Below are positions 9,400 to 17,896 of a stretch of DNA of 64,000 bases, one piece after another. The position numbers and the translations under genes were made by a program. The notes under the pieces were generated by a model. The model saw only the letters and a list, made by a program, of their open reading frames with translations, did not search any database and was not told the DNA's origin. Numbering within the stretch: position 1 is the first letter of the stretch; each line of letters begins with the position of its first letter. Source of the stretch: Mesorhizobium sp. M00.F.Ca.ET.216.01.1.1 (GTDB taxonomy: Bacteria > Pseudomonadota > Alphaproteobacteria > Rhizobiales > Rhizobiaceae); contig NZ_SADR02000013.1 of assembly GCF_004010325.2 (NCBI RefSeq), positions 124,001 through 188,000 on the forward strand. Direction: 5' to 3'.

Positions 9400-9403
9400 G
9401 ACG

Positions 9404-10501
9404 CTAACCTCGCAATGTCTTGCCCGTTTCAGCAGAAAACAGATGGGCCTGCGACAGGTCCAAACTCATCTTAACCCGGTCGCCTGCCTTCAGCGGCTTT
9501 GGATTGAGCATACGGGATACCCAGTCGGCGCCGTTGAATTCGGCGAACACCAGCGTCTCGTTGCCGAGCGGTTCGGTGACAGTCACCGGCAACTCCAGCT
9601 GGTGGACATCGGTGTCTTCGCCGGAGCTGATGCCGTGCCCTGTTGGATAGATATCGTCGGGCCTCAAGCCGAACACCACCTTGTCGCTGGTTTTGACATT
9701 GGCCTTGAACTGGCTGGGCAAGGGCAATCTCTCGCCACTGGCGAACAGCAGTTGTCCGTCATCGACGGTTGCCTCGTGCAAATTCATCGGCGGCGAGCCG
9801 ATGAAGCCGGCAACGAAGCGCGTCTGCGGCCGGCGGAAGACCTCGTCGGGGGTGCCGACCTGCTCGATGAAACCGTCGCGCATGATCACGATGCGGTCGG
9901 CGAGCGTCATCGCCTCGACCTGGTCGTGGGTGACGTAGATCACGGTCGATTTGACCTTGGCATGCAGCTTCTTGATCTCGGTGCGCATCTGCGTTCTCAG
10001 CTTGGCATCGAGATTGGACAGCGGCTCGTCGAACAGGAAGACATCGGGATCGCGGACGATGGCGCGGCCCATGGCGACGCGCTGGCGCTGTCCGCCCGAC
10101 AGCTGCGACGGCCGCCGGTCAAGCAACTGGTCGAGGCCGAGGATGCCGGACGCCTCGGCGACGCGGCGATCCATCTCGTCTTTCGCCGCACCTGCGATCT
10201 TGAGCGAGAAGCCGAGGTTTTCGCGCACGCTCATGTGCGGATAGAGTGCATAGGACTGGAACACCATCGAGATGTTGCGCGAGCGCGGCGGCAGGTCGTT
10301 GACCATGCGGCCGCCGATTTCGATGACGCCGTCGCTGATCGCCTCGAGGCCGGCGATCATGCGCAAGGTCGTCGACTTGCCGCAGCCGGATGGTCCGACC
10401 AGCGCGATGAACTCGCGGTCGGCGATCTCGAGGTCGATGCCATGCACGACCGCCACGGGGCCATAGCTTTTGGTGAGTTTCTTGAGCGATACGGTTGCCA
10501 T
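9404..10501 (-). CDS. CUT1 sugar ABC transporter ATP-binding protein (UgpC/MalK type)
   Basis: A 365-residue ATPase with Walker A GPSGCGKST at residues 36-44, signature LSGGQRQR from 134 and Walker B FLFDEP at 155-160. A C-terminal TOBE/OB regulatory region (VFGLRPDDIYP, KMSLDLSQAHLFS) is typical of MalK/UgpC-like subunits that serve sugar importers. It is one base away from the MalG-type permease gene. In the operon SBP-permease-permease-ATPase-enzymes it energises uptake of the substrate processed by the following genes. Confidence 0.95.
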   Translation of the reverse strand: MATVSLKKLTKSYGPVAVVHGIDLEIADREFIALVGPSGCGKSTTLRMIAGLEAISDGVIEIGGRMVNDLPPRSRNISMVFQSYALYPHMSVRENLGFSLKIAGAAKDEMDRRVAEASGILGLDQLLDRRPSQLSGGQRQRVAMGRAIVRDPDVFLFDEPLSNLDAKLRTQMRTEIKKLHAKVKSTVIYVTHDQVEAMTLADRIVIMRDGFIEQVGTPDEVFRRPQTRFVAGFIGSPPMNLHEATVDDGQLLFASGERLPLPSQFKANVKTSDKVVFGLRPDDIYPTGHGISSGEDTDVHQLELPVTVTEPLGNETLVFAEFNGADWVSRMLNPKPLKAGDRVKMSLDLSQAHLFSAETGKTLRG

Positions 10502-10502
10502 G

Positions 10503-11369
10503 TCAGCCTTTCACCGCGCCGGAGGTGAGGCCGCCGACGAGGTGTTTCTGGACGATGAAGGTGAGTGTGAGCGCCGGTATGATCATGACCACGGCGAGCG
10601 CGCACATGCCGCGCCAGTCGATGGTGAACTCGGCCGTATAGTCGAGCAGGCCGACCGGCAGCGTCTTGGAGTTGATCGAGCGCGTCAGCTGCGAAGCCAG
10701 CGCAAATTCGTTCCAGGAGGTGAGGAAGGCAAAGATGCCGGCCGAAGCTATGCCCGGTCCGGCAAGCGGAAACTCGACCTGCCAGAAAGCCTGCCAACGC
10801 GTGCAGCCGTCGATCTGCGCGGCTTCAGCGAGGTCTTTCGGAACCTGCCGGAAGAAGCCGTCGATCAGCCAGATGGTAAACGGCACGTTGAGCGCGACAT
10901 AGGCCAGGATCAGACCGAAATGCGTGTCGATGATGCCGAGCCGCGCGTAGACGAAGAACAGCGGCAGCGACAGCGCAATGCCCGGCACCGTGCGCGTCAG
11001 CATCAGGCCGAGGAACATCGCCGACTTGGCGCGGAAGCGGTAGCGGGCAAAGGCATAGCCGCTGGCCATGCCGATGGCTATGGCGATCAGCGTCGAGGTC
11101 ACCGAGATGATCAGCGAATTGCGGAAATAATCGAGCACCGGGATGCCGCCCTTGCCGACGCCGCTGAACATGGCGATGTAGGCATCGGGCGAGAGCCGCT
11201 GCGGGATCCACACCGGCGGCTTGGCCATGATCTCGACCGTTGGCCGCAGCGACGACAGCACGATCCAGATGCCGGGCAGGCAGATGACCAGCATGGCCAG
11301 GAACAGCCCGACGCCATGAGCGATGCCGAGCGCCTCGCGGCGGATGCGATGCAGTCTGTTCTGGTCCAT
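10503..11369 (-). CDS. CUT1 sugar ABC transporter permease (MalG type)
   Basis: A 288-residue inner-membrane permease with six predicted hydrophobic segments. Its cytoplasmic EAA loop reads DLAEAAQIDGCTRWQAFWQVEFPLAGPG, the coupling site for the ATPase. The sequence PGIWIVLSSLRPTVEIMAKPP near the N terminus and the C-terminal arrangement fit MalG partners. I used the ATG at 11369, two bases after the stop of the preceding permease; a GTG at 11378 would overlap that gene by seven bases. It works with the permease at 11372-12268. Confidence 0.93.
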   Translation of the reverse strand: MDQNRLHRIRREALGIAHGVGLFLAMLVICLPGIWIVLSSLRPTVEIMAKPPVWIPQRLSPDAYIAMFSGVGKGGIPVLDYFRNSLIISVTSTLIAIAIGMASGYAFARYRFRAKSAMFLGLMLTRTVPGIALSLPLFFVYARLGIIDTHFGLILAYVALNVPFTIWLIDGFFRQVPKDLAEAAQIDGCTRWQAFWQVEFPLAGPGIASAGIFAFLTSWNEFALASQLTRSINSKTLPVGLLDYTAEFTIDWRGMCALAVVMIIPALTLTFIVQKHLVGGLTSGAVKG

Positions 11370-11371
11370 CC

Positions 11372-12268
11372 TCACCACTCCGCTGCGATCTGCGTCCGCG
11401 CCGCGGCGAGCTTGCGATAGAAATAGACGGTGAACAGGATCGACAGCAGGATCGAGAAATAGGCCATGGCATTGGCCAGGCCCATCCTGGCGTCGCTGTA
11501 GCCGGTGCGGGCAACGAGCGTCCAGACGAGTTCGGTGCGACCGGCAGGCCCGCCATCGGTCATGATCTTGACGATGTCATAGGCGCGCGCCACGTCGAGC
11601 GAGCGGATGGTCATGGCGATGAAGGCAAACGGCATGATGAATGGCCATGTGACATAACGGAATGTCTGCCACGGCGTGCAGCCGTCGACGCGGGCCGCCT
11701 CGATCGGCTCGCGCGGCATGGCAAGCAGACCGGCAAGGATCAGGATCGCGAACACCGAGGTTGATGACCAGATCTCGGCGATCAGGATGGCGATGAAGGC
11801 AAGATCGCCGTCGATCAGCCACGGGATCGCGCGGCCGGTCAGCCCAAGCGCCTGCAGGGCATTGTTCACCAGGCCGATATTGTCGTTGAACATGAATTTG
11901 AACTGGAAGCCGACCAGGATCGGCGAAAACATCATCGGGAACATCATGATGGTGCGCAGGATACGCTGTCCGCGTGATGCCTTCTCCACCAGCAGCGCCA
12001 GCCCGAGCCCGATCAACATTTCCAGGTTGAGCGCCACCGTCAGCAGCACCACGGTACGGGCGAAGGCGATCCAAAAATCCCTGTTGGTCAAGATGTTGAC
12101 GTAGTTGCGCGCGCCGATGAAGACCCAGAACGTCTCCGGCCTGGTCAGCCGGAACGGCGTGAAGCTGGAATAGAGCGAAAGCAGCAACGGCACGACCACC
12201 ACAGCCGCCAGCACCATGACCGCAGGAAGCAGGAGCAGGAACGGCGCCGAGGGTCTCCAGCCTTTCAT
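11372..12268 (-). CDS. CUT1 sugar ABC transporter permease (MalF type)
   Basis: A 298-residue membrane protein whose first helix (PFLLLLPAVMVLAAVVVVPLLLSLYSS) is followed by five more hydrophobic stretches. It has an EAA motif, IEAARVDGCTPWQTFRYVTWPF. Length and motifs match MalF/UgpA-type permeases of sugar importers. It lies between the binding-protein gene (138 bases upstream) and the MalG-type permease (two bases downstream). No stop, frameshift or unusual composition is seen. Confidence 0.93.
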   Translation of the reverse strand: MKGWRPSAPFLLLLPAVMVLAAVVVVPLLLSLYSSFTPFRLTRPETFWVFIGARNYVNILTNRDFWIAFARTVVLLTVALNLEMLIGLGLALLVEKASRGQRILRTIMMFPMMFSPILVGFQFKFMFNDNIGLVNNALQALGLTGRAIPWLIDGDLAFIAILIAEIWSSTSVFAILILAGLLAMPREPIEAARVDGCTPWQTFRYVTWPFIMPFAFIAMTIRSLDVARAYDIVKIMTDGGPAGRTELVWTLVARTGYSDARMGLANAMAYFSILLSILFTVYFYRKLAAARTQIAAEW

Positions 12269-12407
12269 GTCGATCCGGTTCTGGTTGGTGCCCGGACGCC
12301 GAAGGCCGTTATCGGCGAACGGGAATCGAGACAGAGCGTGTTGTTACGCATGGTTCAAAAAGTTGGGGCGCCACTCTTTCACAAAGTGCGGCGCCCAGTG
12401 GAGGATA

Positions 12408-13727
12408 TCAAAGCTTGCCGGCGTCCTCGAGGATCTGGGTGGCCTTGGCGGCAGCGTCGTCCAATGCCTGCTTGGAGGTCTTGTCGCCGAGGATGGCCGC
12501 CTGCAGCTCGGGATAGACGGCGTTGGAGATTTCGATCCATTCCGGCGTCTGCGGCACGGCGAAAGCGTGCTTTGCCTCTTCCTGGAACGCCTCGAGAACC
12601 TCCTTCTTGTAAGGATCTCCGGCAGCTTGCTGAAGATCCCAGTCCCAGACGGCCGTGCGGGTCGGCAAGGGCCCGCTCGCCGCCTCGAGCTTCTGGCTGT
12701 CCTCGTTGGTCAGAAACCAGATCAGGGACGCAGCAGCTTCCTTGTTGGCGCAGTTTTCGGTGACCGAAAATCCGTGATGCCCCGACCAGCCGGTGCGAAT
12801 GCCGGCCGAGCCCTTCGGCGCCACCTTCACGCCGACATTGCCGGCAACCTTCGACGACTTCGGATCGTTGAAGAACCCTGCCCAGCCCGGCCAGTCGAGG
12901 TTGATGGCGACGGTGCCCGAGGCAAAGCCCTGGCCGAGATCGTCCCAGAGATAGTTGGTGGTTCCTGCCGGTACGGCCTTGGCCTTGTAGAGATTGACGA
13001 ACCAGTCGAGCGCGTGCACGCCGGCCTCGGAGTTGAAGGCTGGCTTGCCGTCCTTGTCGAGATATTCGCCGCCGTCGGCGATGACCATCTCGTAGAAGCG
13101 TCCATTGATCGCCTCTTCCTTGCCGGCGAACTGGGTGCCGTAGAAGTCCGGCGGGCTGGCGAAGAATTCGGCCTGCTGCGCGACCTCGTCCCAAGTGTCG
13201 GGCGGCGCCAGATCCTTGCCGTACTTGGCCTTGTAGGCGGCCTTCTTGGCTTCGTCCTGGTAGAGGCTCTTCTGGTAGTAAAGTGCCGACACGTCGAACT
13301 GCGCGCGCGGCAGCATCACAAGCTTTCCGTCGAGCGTCGAGGCCTTGATCGTCGACGGCACGAAGGCGTCGATCTCCTCTTTCGGCAGCAGCTTGTTGAG
13401 GTCGGTGTAGATATCAGGATATTGCGGCGCGAAGGACGAATGGTTCGAGCCGACGCACCAGTTGATGCTGCCGGACGCGATGTCCGACTTGATTTCCTTG
13501 TCGAGCTCGAAATGGTTCTTCTTCGAGATCACGTTGACTTTGGCGCCGGTCAGTTTTTCCCATTCGCCGATGCGCGCGTAGAGCGCCTCGTATTGCTGGC
13601 CGCCGATCAGCTTGGCGTCGATGGTGACGCCGTCGAACTTGCCGGGCAGGTCGCCGGCAAAGGCAGCGCCAGCAGACAGAGCAAGCAGCGTTACGCCGGC
13701 CGACAGGCCGGAAAGCAGTCTGTTCAT
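12408..13727 (-). CDS. Extracellular sugar-binding protein of the CUT1 importer
   Basis: A 439-residue type 1 periplasmic binding protein with a clear signal peptide (MNRLLSGLSAGVTLLALSAG then AAFA, cleavage about residue 24). It has the family pattern of a mixed alpha/beta domain (WEKLTGAKVNVISK, FVPSTIKAS, DLGQGFASGTVAINLDWPGW). The ATG at 13727 is preceded by GGGAGGA; an in-frame start 20 codons upstream lacks a site. It leads the operon. The 138-base gap before the permease is usual where the binding protein needs higher expression. The ligand cannot be read; downstream enzymes suggest an aldose or aldonate. Confidence 0.92.
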   Translation of the reverse strand: MNRLLSGLSAGVTLLALSAGAAFAGDLPGKFDGVTIDAKLIGGQQYEALYARIGEWEKLTGAKVNVISKKNHFELDKEIKSDIASGSINWCVGSNHSSFAPQYPDIYTDLNKLLPKEEIDAFVPSTIKASTLDGKLVMLPRAQFDVSALYYQKSLYQDEAKKAAYKAKYGKDLAPPDTWDEVAQQAEFFASPPDFYGTQFAGKEEAINGRFYEMVIADGGEYLDKDGKPAFNSEAGVHALDWFVNLYKAKAVPAGTTNYLWDDLGQGFASGTVAINLDWPGWAGFFNDPKSSKVAGNVGVKVAPKGSAGIRTGWSGHHGFSVTENCANKEAAASLIWFLTNEDSQKLEAASGPLPTRTAVWDWDLQQAAGDPYKKEVLEAFQEEAKHAFAVPQTPEWIEISNAVYPELQAAILGDKTSKQALDDAAAKATQILEDAGKL

Positions 13728-13786
13728 TGGTTCCTCCCAAAGAGCCTGCGTCGATGACTCATACCGAGACCCGATTAGCAGCTTCA

Positions 13787-13864
13787 TTCATATACAAACA
13801 AAACATTTACACAGCCGTCAAGCCAAAACTTCTTTCCGGATGCCGACCATTGTGCGTATATGAA
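13787..13864. promoter_or_regulatory. Possible operator pair: spaced inverted repeat in the SBP-IclR divergent region
   Basis: The nine-base word TTCATATAC at 13787-13795 recurs exactly as its complement GTATATGAA at 13856-13864, 60 bases apart, in the AT-rich 162-base region between the leftward binding-protein gene and the rightward IclR gene. Two identical half-sites flanking a divergent promoter are what a tetrameric IclR-type regulator could use. That role is an inference; the repeat itself is plain to see. Confidence 0.35.
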
Positions 13865-13889
13865 GGCCGAAATTCACTGGGGAGTAACT

Positions 13890-14675
13890 ATGGTCGAGGA
13901 CGAGGAAGATGAGCGTTACCGCGCCCCGGCGTTGGACAAGGGGCTCGACATCCTCGAGCTTCTGGCCGGCGTCGATGGCGGCCTGACGCAGGCGGAGATT
14001 GCCAAGAAGCTCGACCGCAGCCCCAACGAATTCTACCGTATGCTGGACCGGCTGGTGCGGCGCGGCTATGTCACCCGGCCCGACGGCGACCGTTATTCGC
14101 TGACGCTCAAGCTGTTTGGCCTGGCGCAGCTGCACGCGCCGGTGCGGCGGCTGGTTTCCTATGCGACGCCGCTGATGCGCGAACTTGCCGAAACCTCGCA
14201 GCAGGCAAACCAGCTTGTCGTCTTCGACCGCGGTTCGGCGGTGGTGATCGCGCAGCAGGAGGCCCCCGATTACTGGGGCATCTCGATCCGCGTCGGCTCG
14301 CATATCAGCTTGTTCGACACCGGCTCCGGCCATGTGCTGCTGGCTTTCCGCTCGCCGGAAGAGCGGCAGATGATGATCGCCGAACATCTGCGCAGTACCG
14401 ACAAGCCGCCTCAGTCGCCGGAGTTCTTTGCCCGCCTCGACCAGATTCGCGAACGCGGCTATGAGATGATGGCATCGATGCAGACGGCCGGCGTGTTCAA
14501 CCTGTCGACACCTGTGCTGGGGTCGGACGGCAGGGCGATCGCCGCATTGTCGATCCCCTACATAACCCTGGTCAATGCTCCCAAGGCGCCCGATATCAAC
14601 AAGACGATCGAACTGCTGCTGGCCGCAACCGAAAAGCTCTCGCACCTAGCGGGATCGGCCGTCAACTCGAAGTAA
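13890..14675 (+). CDS. IclR-family transcriptional regulator
   Basis: A 261-residue regulator with an N-terminal winged helix (ALDKGLDILELLAGVDGGLTQAEIAKKL...RRGYV, about residues 13-75). The C-terminal IclR effector domain (about 90-250) includes ISIRVGSHISLFDTGSGHVLLAF and AIAALSIPYI. I chose the ATG at 13890 because GGGGAG lies eight bases before it; the ATG at 13860 lacks a site. It is divergent from the sugar ABC operon and 64 bases ahead of the lactonase gene, so it is the obvious local regulator of both sides. Confidence 0.92.
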   Translation: MVEDEEDERYRAPALDKGLDILELLAGVDGGLTQAEIAKKLDRSPNEFYRMLDRLVRRGYVTRPDGDRYSLTLKLFGLAQLHAPVRRLVSYATPLMRELAETSQQANQLVVFDRGSAVVIAQQEAPDYWGISIRVGSHISLFDTGSGHVLLAFRSPEERQMMIAEHLRSTDKPPQSPEFFARLDQIRERGYEMMASMQTAGVFNLSTPVLGSDGRAIAALSIPYITLVNAPKAPDINKTIELLLAATEKLSHLAGSAVNSK

Positions 14676-14739
14676 ATTCTTATTTGAATGAATAATTTCT
14701 CCATGAGATGATCTAATCGGCAAGGAGGAAAGCGCCGCC

Positions 14740-15576
14740 ATGATCTTCGACAGCCATCTGCACCTGATCGACCTTTCGGCGCTGCGCTATCCCTGGCTTT
14801 CCGGCGTGCCGGCGCTCAACCGCGACTTTTCCCACGACGAATATGCAACCCAGGCCCGGCGCGCAGGCATCGAGGCCGCACTGCACATGGAGGTCGATGT
14901 CGATCCGGCCGACATCGAGGCTGAAACCAGCCATGTGAAGGCGCAGTCAAAGCAGACGGGCAGCTTGCTGCGCGGCGCAATCGCCTCCTGTCGTCCGGAA
15001 GAAGCAGACTTTGCCGCCTATCTGGAGGCGCAGCGCGCCGATCCCTTCGTCAAAGGTTTTCGGCGCGTGCTCCACGTCATGCCGGACGAGCTTTCGGAAG
15101 GCGCGCTGTTTCGCGAAAACATCAAGCGGCTTGCCGGCACCGGGCTGACATTCGATCTCGTCGTCCTGCCGCATCAGATCCCCGAGGCGATCGCACTCGC
15201 CGATCTCGCGCCTGGCGTGCAGTTCGTGCTCGACCATTGCGGCGTGCCCGACATCAAGGGCAACAGTGAGCATCCATGGCGCGAGCATATGGCTGAGATC
15301 GCCAGGCGGCCGAATGTCGTCGGCAAGGTTTCCGGCGTGGTCGCTTATGCGGATCCCGGCTCCTGGACCGTCGATACCTTGCGCCCCTATGTCGAACACA
15401 CCATTCAGTGCTTCGGCTGGGATCGCGTCGTGTGGGGCAGCGACTGGCCGGTCTGTACGCTGGGCGGCGGGCTTGCGACCTGGGTGGCGGCCACGCATGC
15501 GCTGCTTGAGGGCACAAGCCTGGATGAACGGACAAAGCTGCTGTCGGGCAACGCCAAGCGGCTATGGAATTTCTAA
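14740..15576 (+). CDS. Amidohydrolase-family lactonase (L-fuconolactonase/L-rhamnonolactonase type)
   Basis: A 278-residue TIM-barrel metal hydrolase of COG3618. It has an N-terminal DSHLHL motif (residues 4-9), a central VLDHCGVPD box and C-terminal VWGSDWPVC. Members open sugar-acid lactones such as L-fuconolactone or L-rhamnonolactone. With the mutarotase, dehydrogenase and dehydratase on the other side of iclR it completes the oxidative route aldose to lactone to aldonate to 2-keto-3-deoxy acid. AAGGAGG precedes the ATG. Its last four bases overlap the convergent gene at 15573-16736. Confidence 0.88.
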   Translation: MIFDSHLHLIDLSALRYPWLSGVPALNRDFSHDEYATQARRAGIEAALHMEVDVDPADIEAETSHVKAQSKQTGSLLRGAIASCRPEEADFAAYLEAQRADPFVKGFRRVLHVMPDELSEGALFRENIKRLAGTGLTFDLVVLPHQIPEAIALADLAPGVQFVLDHCGVPDIKGNSEHPWREHMAEIARRPNVVGKVSGVVAYADPGSWTVDTLRPYVEHTIQCFGWDRVVWGSDWPVCTLGGGLATWVAATHALLEGTSLDERTKLLSGNAKRLWNF

Positions 15577-16736
15577 CGCCGATCCATCCCGGGCAGCGCC
15601 GGGGCCGGGAAACTCTCCAGAAAAAGGCGATTGAGATCGGCAACGACGCGACCGGCATCATGCTTCTCGGTCAGGCCGAGATTGATGCGATCGGATGCTG
15701 CCTGCTGGAACGCCATGTAGCCATCGTGCCGCGGCCTGACCCAGGCGCCCTCGAGCGTGGCGCGGGTGTTCCTGTAAAAGTCCCCGGCGGCCGCATTGAC
15801 GGCTGCATCGCCCCAGGCTGCGGCGTGGCCGGGCTGGCCGCCGGCCGAAGCATACGGGCCGCGCTGCACGTCGCCGCTGGCGATCCAGTAAGCGAAGTCG
15901 ATGGCCGCCTGCTTGGCCTTCGAAAAGGCCGACACCGAGACGCCGGTTCCGCCGAGCGCCGAGCCCACGGGGCCGGCATTGCCGGCGGCCGGAATGTCGG
16001 CGAAGGCAAGGCGATTGGCCCGGGATCCGGCAATGGAGTAGGAAACGTAGCCATAGATCAGCGGCGCACAGGCGATCCTCGAACCGGGCTTGGCCATCTC
16101 CTCCAGAACCGCGATCGGGTCCATGCCAAGGCAGGCCGGGTCGACGAGCGCCGCGATCTCGCGCATCATCTCGAAAACCTGTTTGCCCGTTGCAGGATTG
16201 ACGTGGTAGCCCGGCCCCTCGCTGGCAGGCCGCCCGAGATTGCCGGCAAGCGTGTAGAACGTCATCAGCGAATGCGGCGGCCTGAGCGGCAGCAACGCGC
16301 GGCCCTGCCGCGCCAGTTCGTGCATTTCGGCCCAACTCGTTGGCTGAGCGGCAAGCATGTCCGGCCGCCACGCCTGCACCTGGCTGGCCGCGTCGATCGG
16401 AAACGCCCACTGCCGGCCTTGCCATCGATAGCTTTGATAGGACTGGCCGACGCTGCCCGCCGCCAGCGCGGCACGTTCCGGTTCCCGCCCGGCGACATCG
16501 AGCGGCGCCAGGCAGTTCTCGGCGGTGATCTGGCCGACATGCGGATGATCGATGACGATCAGGTCGTAGGCACGGGCCAGTTCTTCGACCGGGAAGGATT
16601 CGAAATCCTGCAGCGAGCGCTTGTCCCATTCGATGGCAACGCCGGCACGTTCCTTCCACAGCGCCGAACAGGCGACCATCGGGTCGTAGCCGCGCGGATG
16701 GCTCCACGTCATGCCTTTGAGCGTCAAGCCGCTCAC
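15573..16736 (-). CDS. Solute-binding-protein homologue without a signal peptide
   Basis: A 387-residue protein resembling sugar ABC binding proteins: a KGMTWSHPRGYDPMVACSALWKE N-terminal domain, YDLIVIDHPHVGQI, WAFPIDAASQVQAWRPDML, and a SALGGTGVSVSAFSKAKQAA segment. It begins MSGLTLKGMTWSHPRG with no hydrophobic leader. Its ATG overlaps the CoA-transferase stop (ATGA, 16733-16736), which leaves no room for a missed signal sequence. It is therefore predicted to be cytoplasmic. No permease is adjacent. A ligand-binding or enzyme-partner role is possible; the function is unknown. Confidence 0.8.
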   Translation of the reverse strand: MSGLTLKGMTWSHPRGYDPMVACSALWKERAGVAIEWDKRSLQDFESFPVEELARAYDLIVIDHPHVGQITAENCLAPLDVAGREPERAALAAGSVGQSYQSYRWQGRQWAFPIDAASQVQAWRPDMLAAQPTSWAEMHELARQGRALLPLRPPHSLMTFYTLAGNLGRPASEGPGYHVNPATGKQVFEMMREIAALVDPACLGMDPIAVLEEMAKPGSRIACAPLIYGYVSYSIAGSRANRLAFADIPAAGNAGPVGSALGGTGVSVSAFSKAKQAAIDFAYWIASGDVQRGPYASAGGQPGHAAAWGDAAVNAAAGDFYRNTRATLEGAWVRPRHDGYMAFQQAASDRINLGLTEKHDAGRVVADLNRLFLESFPAPALPGMDRR

Positions 16737-17893
16737 AGGCCGAACTCCTCGCGGATTTTCGCGCTGTGCTCGCCGATGCGCGGTGCGGCGCGCTCGACCT
16801 TCGTGCGGATACCGTCGATCTTGAGCGGCAAGCGCGTGGTGAGGATTGAGACGTCATCCTCACGCGTCACCGTCTGCAGCATATCGAGCACCTGAAAGCC
16901 CTCGCTGGCCATCATCTCCGGCCAGGTCAGCACCTTGGCGCACCAGATGTCGGCAGGTTCGAGGATGGCGAGCCATTCGTCGATCGTCTTGGTTACGATG
17001 CACTGGGCGATGATCGCCTTGATCTCGTCGCGGGCGGTGAACCATGTCGACGGCTGGTCGCGATAGGGCGCAAGGTCTTCGATCCCCAGCAGGTCGGCAA
17101 GTTTCGGGATCGGCGTCATGGCGATCGCCAGATAGCCGTCCTTGGCCGGATAGACGCCGTAGGGCGCCGACAGGTAGGCATGAGCACTGCGGAAGCTCGA
17201 CCGCCGCGGCAGGCGGCGGCCGTCATTGAGATGCGTGGTCAGCACCTCGAACTGGAAGTCGACCAGCGCTTCGAGCAGGCTGGTCTCGATATGGCTGCCC
17301 TTGCCGGTCACGCCGCGCCGCACCAGTGCGGCAAGGATGCCTTGCGCGGCGGCCGAGCCCGCCAGCATGTCGGCTATCGCCAGGCCAAAGGGGACAGGCC
17401 CCTGGTCTTCGTCGCCGTTCAGCCACATGACGCCGGACCGGGCTTGCGCCAGCAGGTCCTGCCCCGGCCGCTTGACCCAAGGGCCTTCCTCGCCATAGCC
17501 GCTGATCGAGGCATAGACCAGGCGCGGATTGATCCTGTGAACCGCCTCGTAGTCGAAGCCCAGGCGCTCGATGACACCGGGCCGGAAATTCTGGATCAGC
17601 ACGTCGGCCTTGGCCAGCAGGCCGCGGAGCGCGGCAAGGTCGGCCTCATCCTTGAGGTCGATGGCAAGACTTTCCTTGGCCCGGTTGATGGCGTGGAAGA
17701 TGGTGGAGTCGCCGCCGATTTCGGTATCGCTGAGATAGAGCCGACGCGACAGGTCGCCGCCATCCGGCCGCTCGATCTTGATGACGCGGGCGCCAAGGTC
17801 GAGCAGTCTTAGCGAACAATAAGGTCCGGACAGAAACTGGCTCATGTCGACGACGACAAGCCCGTTCAGCGGCAACTCGGCAGTGGCGGCCAT
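16733..17893 (-). CDS. CaiB/BaiF family (class III) CoA-transferase
   Basis: A 386-residue protein with the family N terminus PLNGLVVVDMSQFLSGPYCSLRLLDLGARVIKIERPDGGD and the IDLKDEADLAALRGLLAKADVLIQNFRPGVIERLG stretch. The catalytic Asp region falls in GQDLLAQARSGVMWLNGD (the D of QDLL). Such enzymes move CoA between carboxylic acids. It follows a MaoC gene by three bases and overlaps the binding-protein-like gene by four, forming a three-gene unit. Together with the MaoC proteins it points to a CoA-ester step in this catabolic island. Confidence 0.92.
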   Translation of the reverse strand: MAATAELPLNGLVVVDMSQFLSGPYCSLRLLDLGARVIKIERPDGGDLSRRLYLSDTEIGGDSTIFHAINRAKESLAIDLKDEADLAALRGLLAKADVLIQNFRPGVIERLGFDYEAVHRINPRLVYASISGYGEEGPWVKRPGQDLLAQARSGVMWLNGDEDQGPVPFGLAIADMLAGSAAAQGILAALVRRGVTGKGSHIETSLLEALVDFQFEVLTTHLNDGRRLPRRSSFRSAHAYLSAPYGVYPAKDGYLAIAMTPIPKLADLLGIEDLAPYRDQPSTWFTARDEIKAIIAQCIVTKTIDEWLAILEPADIWCAKVLTWPEMMASEGFQVLDMLQTVTREDDVSILTTRLPLKIDGIRTKVERAAPRIGEHSAKIREEFGL

Positions 17894-17896
17894 CGC

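Noticed and set aside
8230..10528. Two long open frames antisense to the enolase-superfamily and ATPase genes
   Set aside because: They are rich in Asp, Arg and His as expected for antisense frames, while the opposite strand encodes recognisable enzymes.
12216..13757. 513-codon frame antisense to the sugar-binding protein gene
   Set aside because: The opposite strand has a signal peptide and family motifs; this frame has none.
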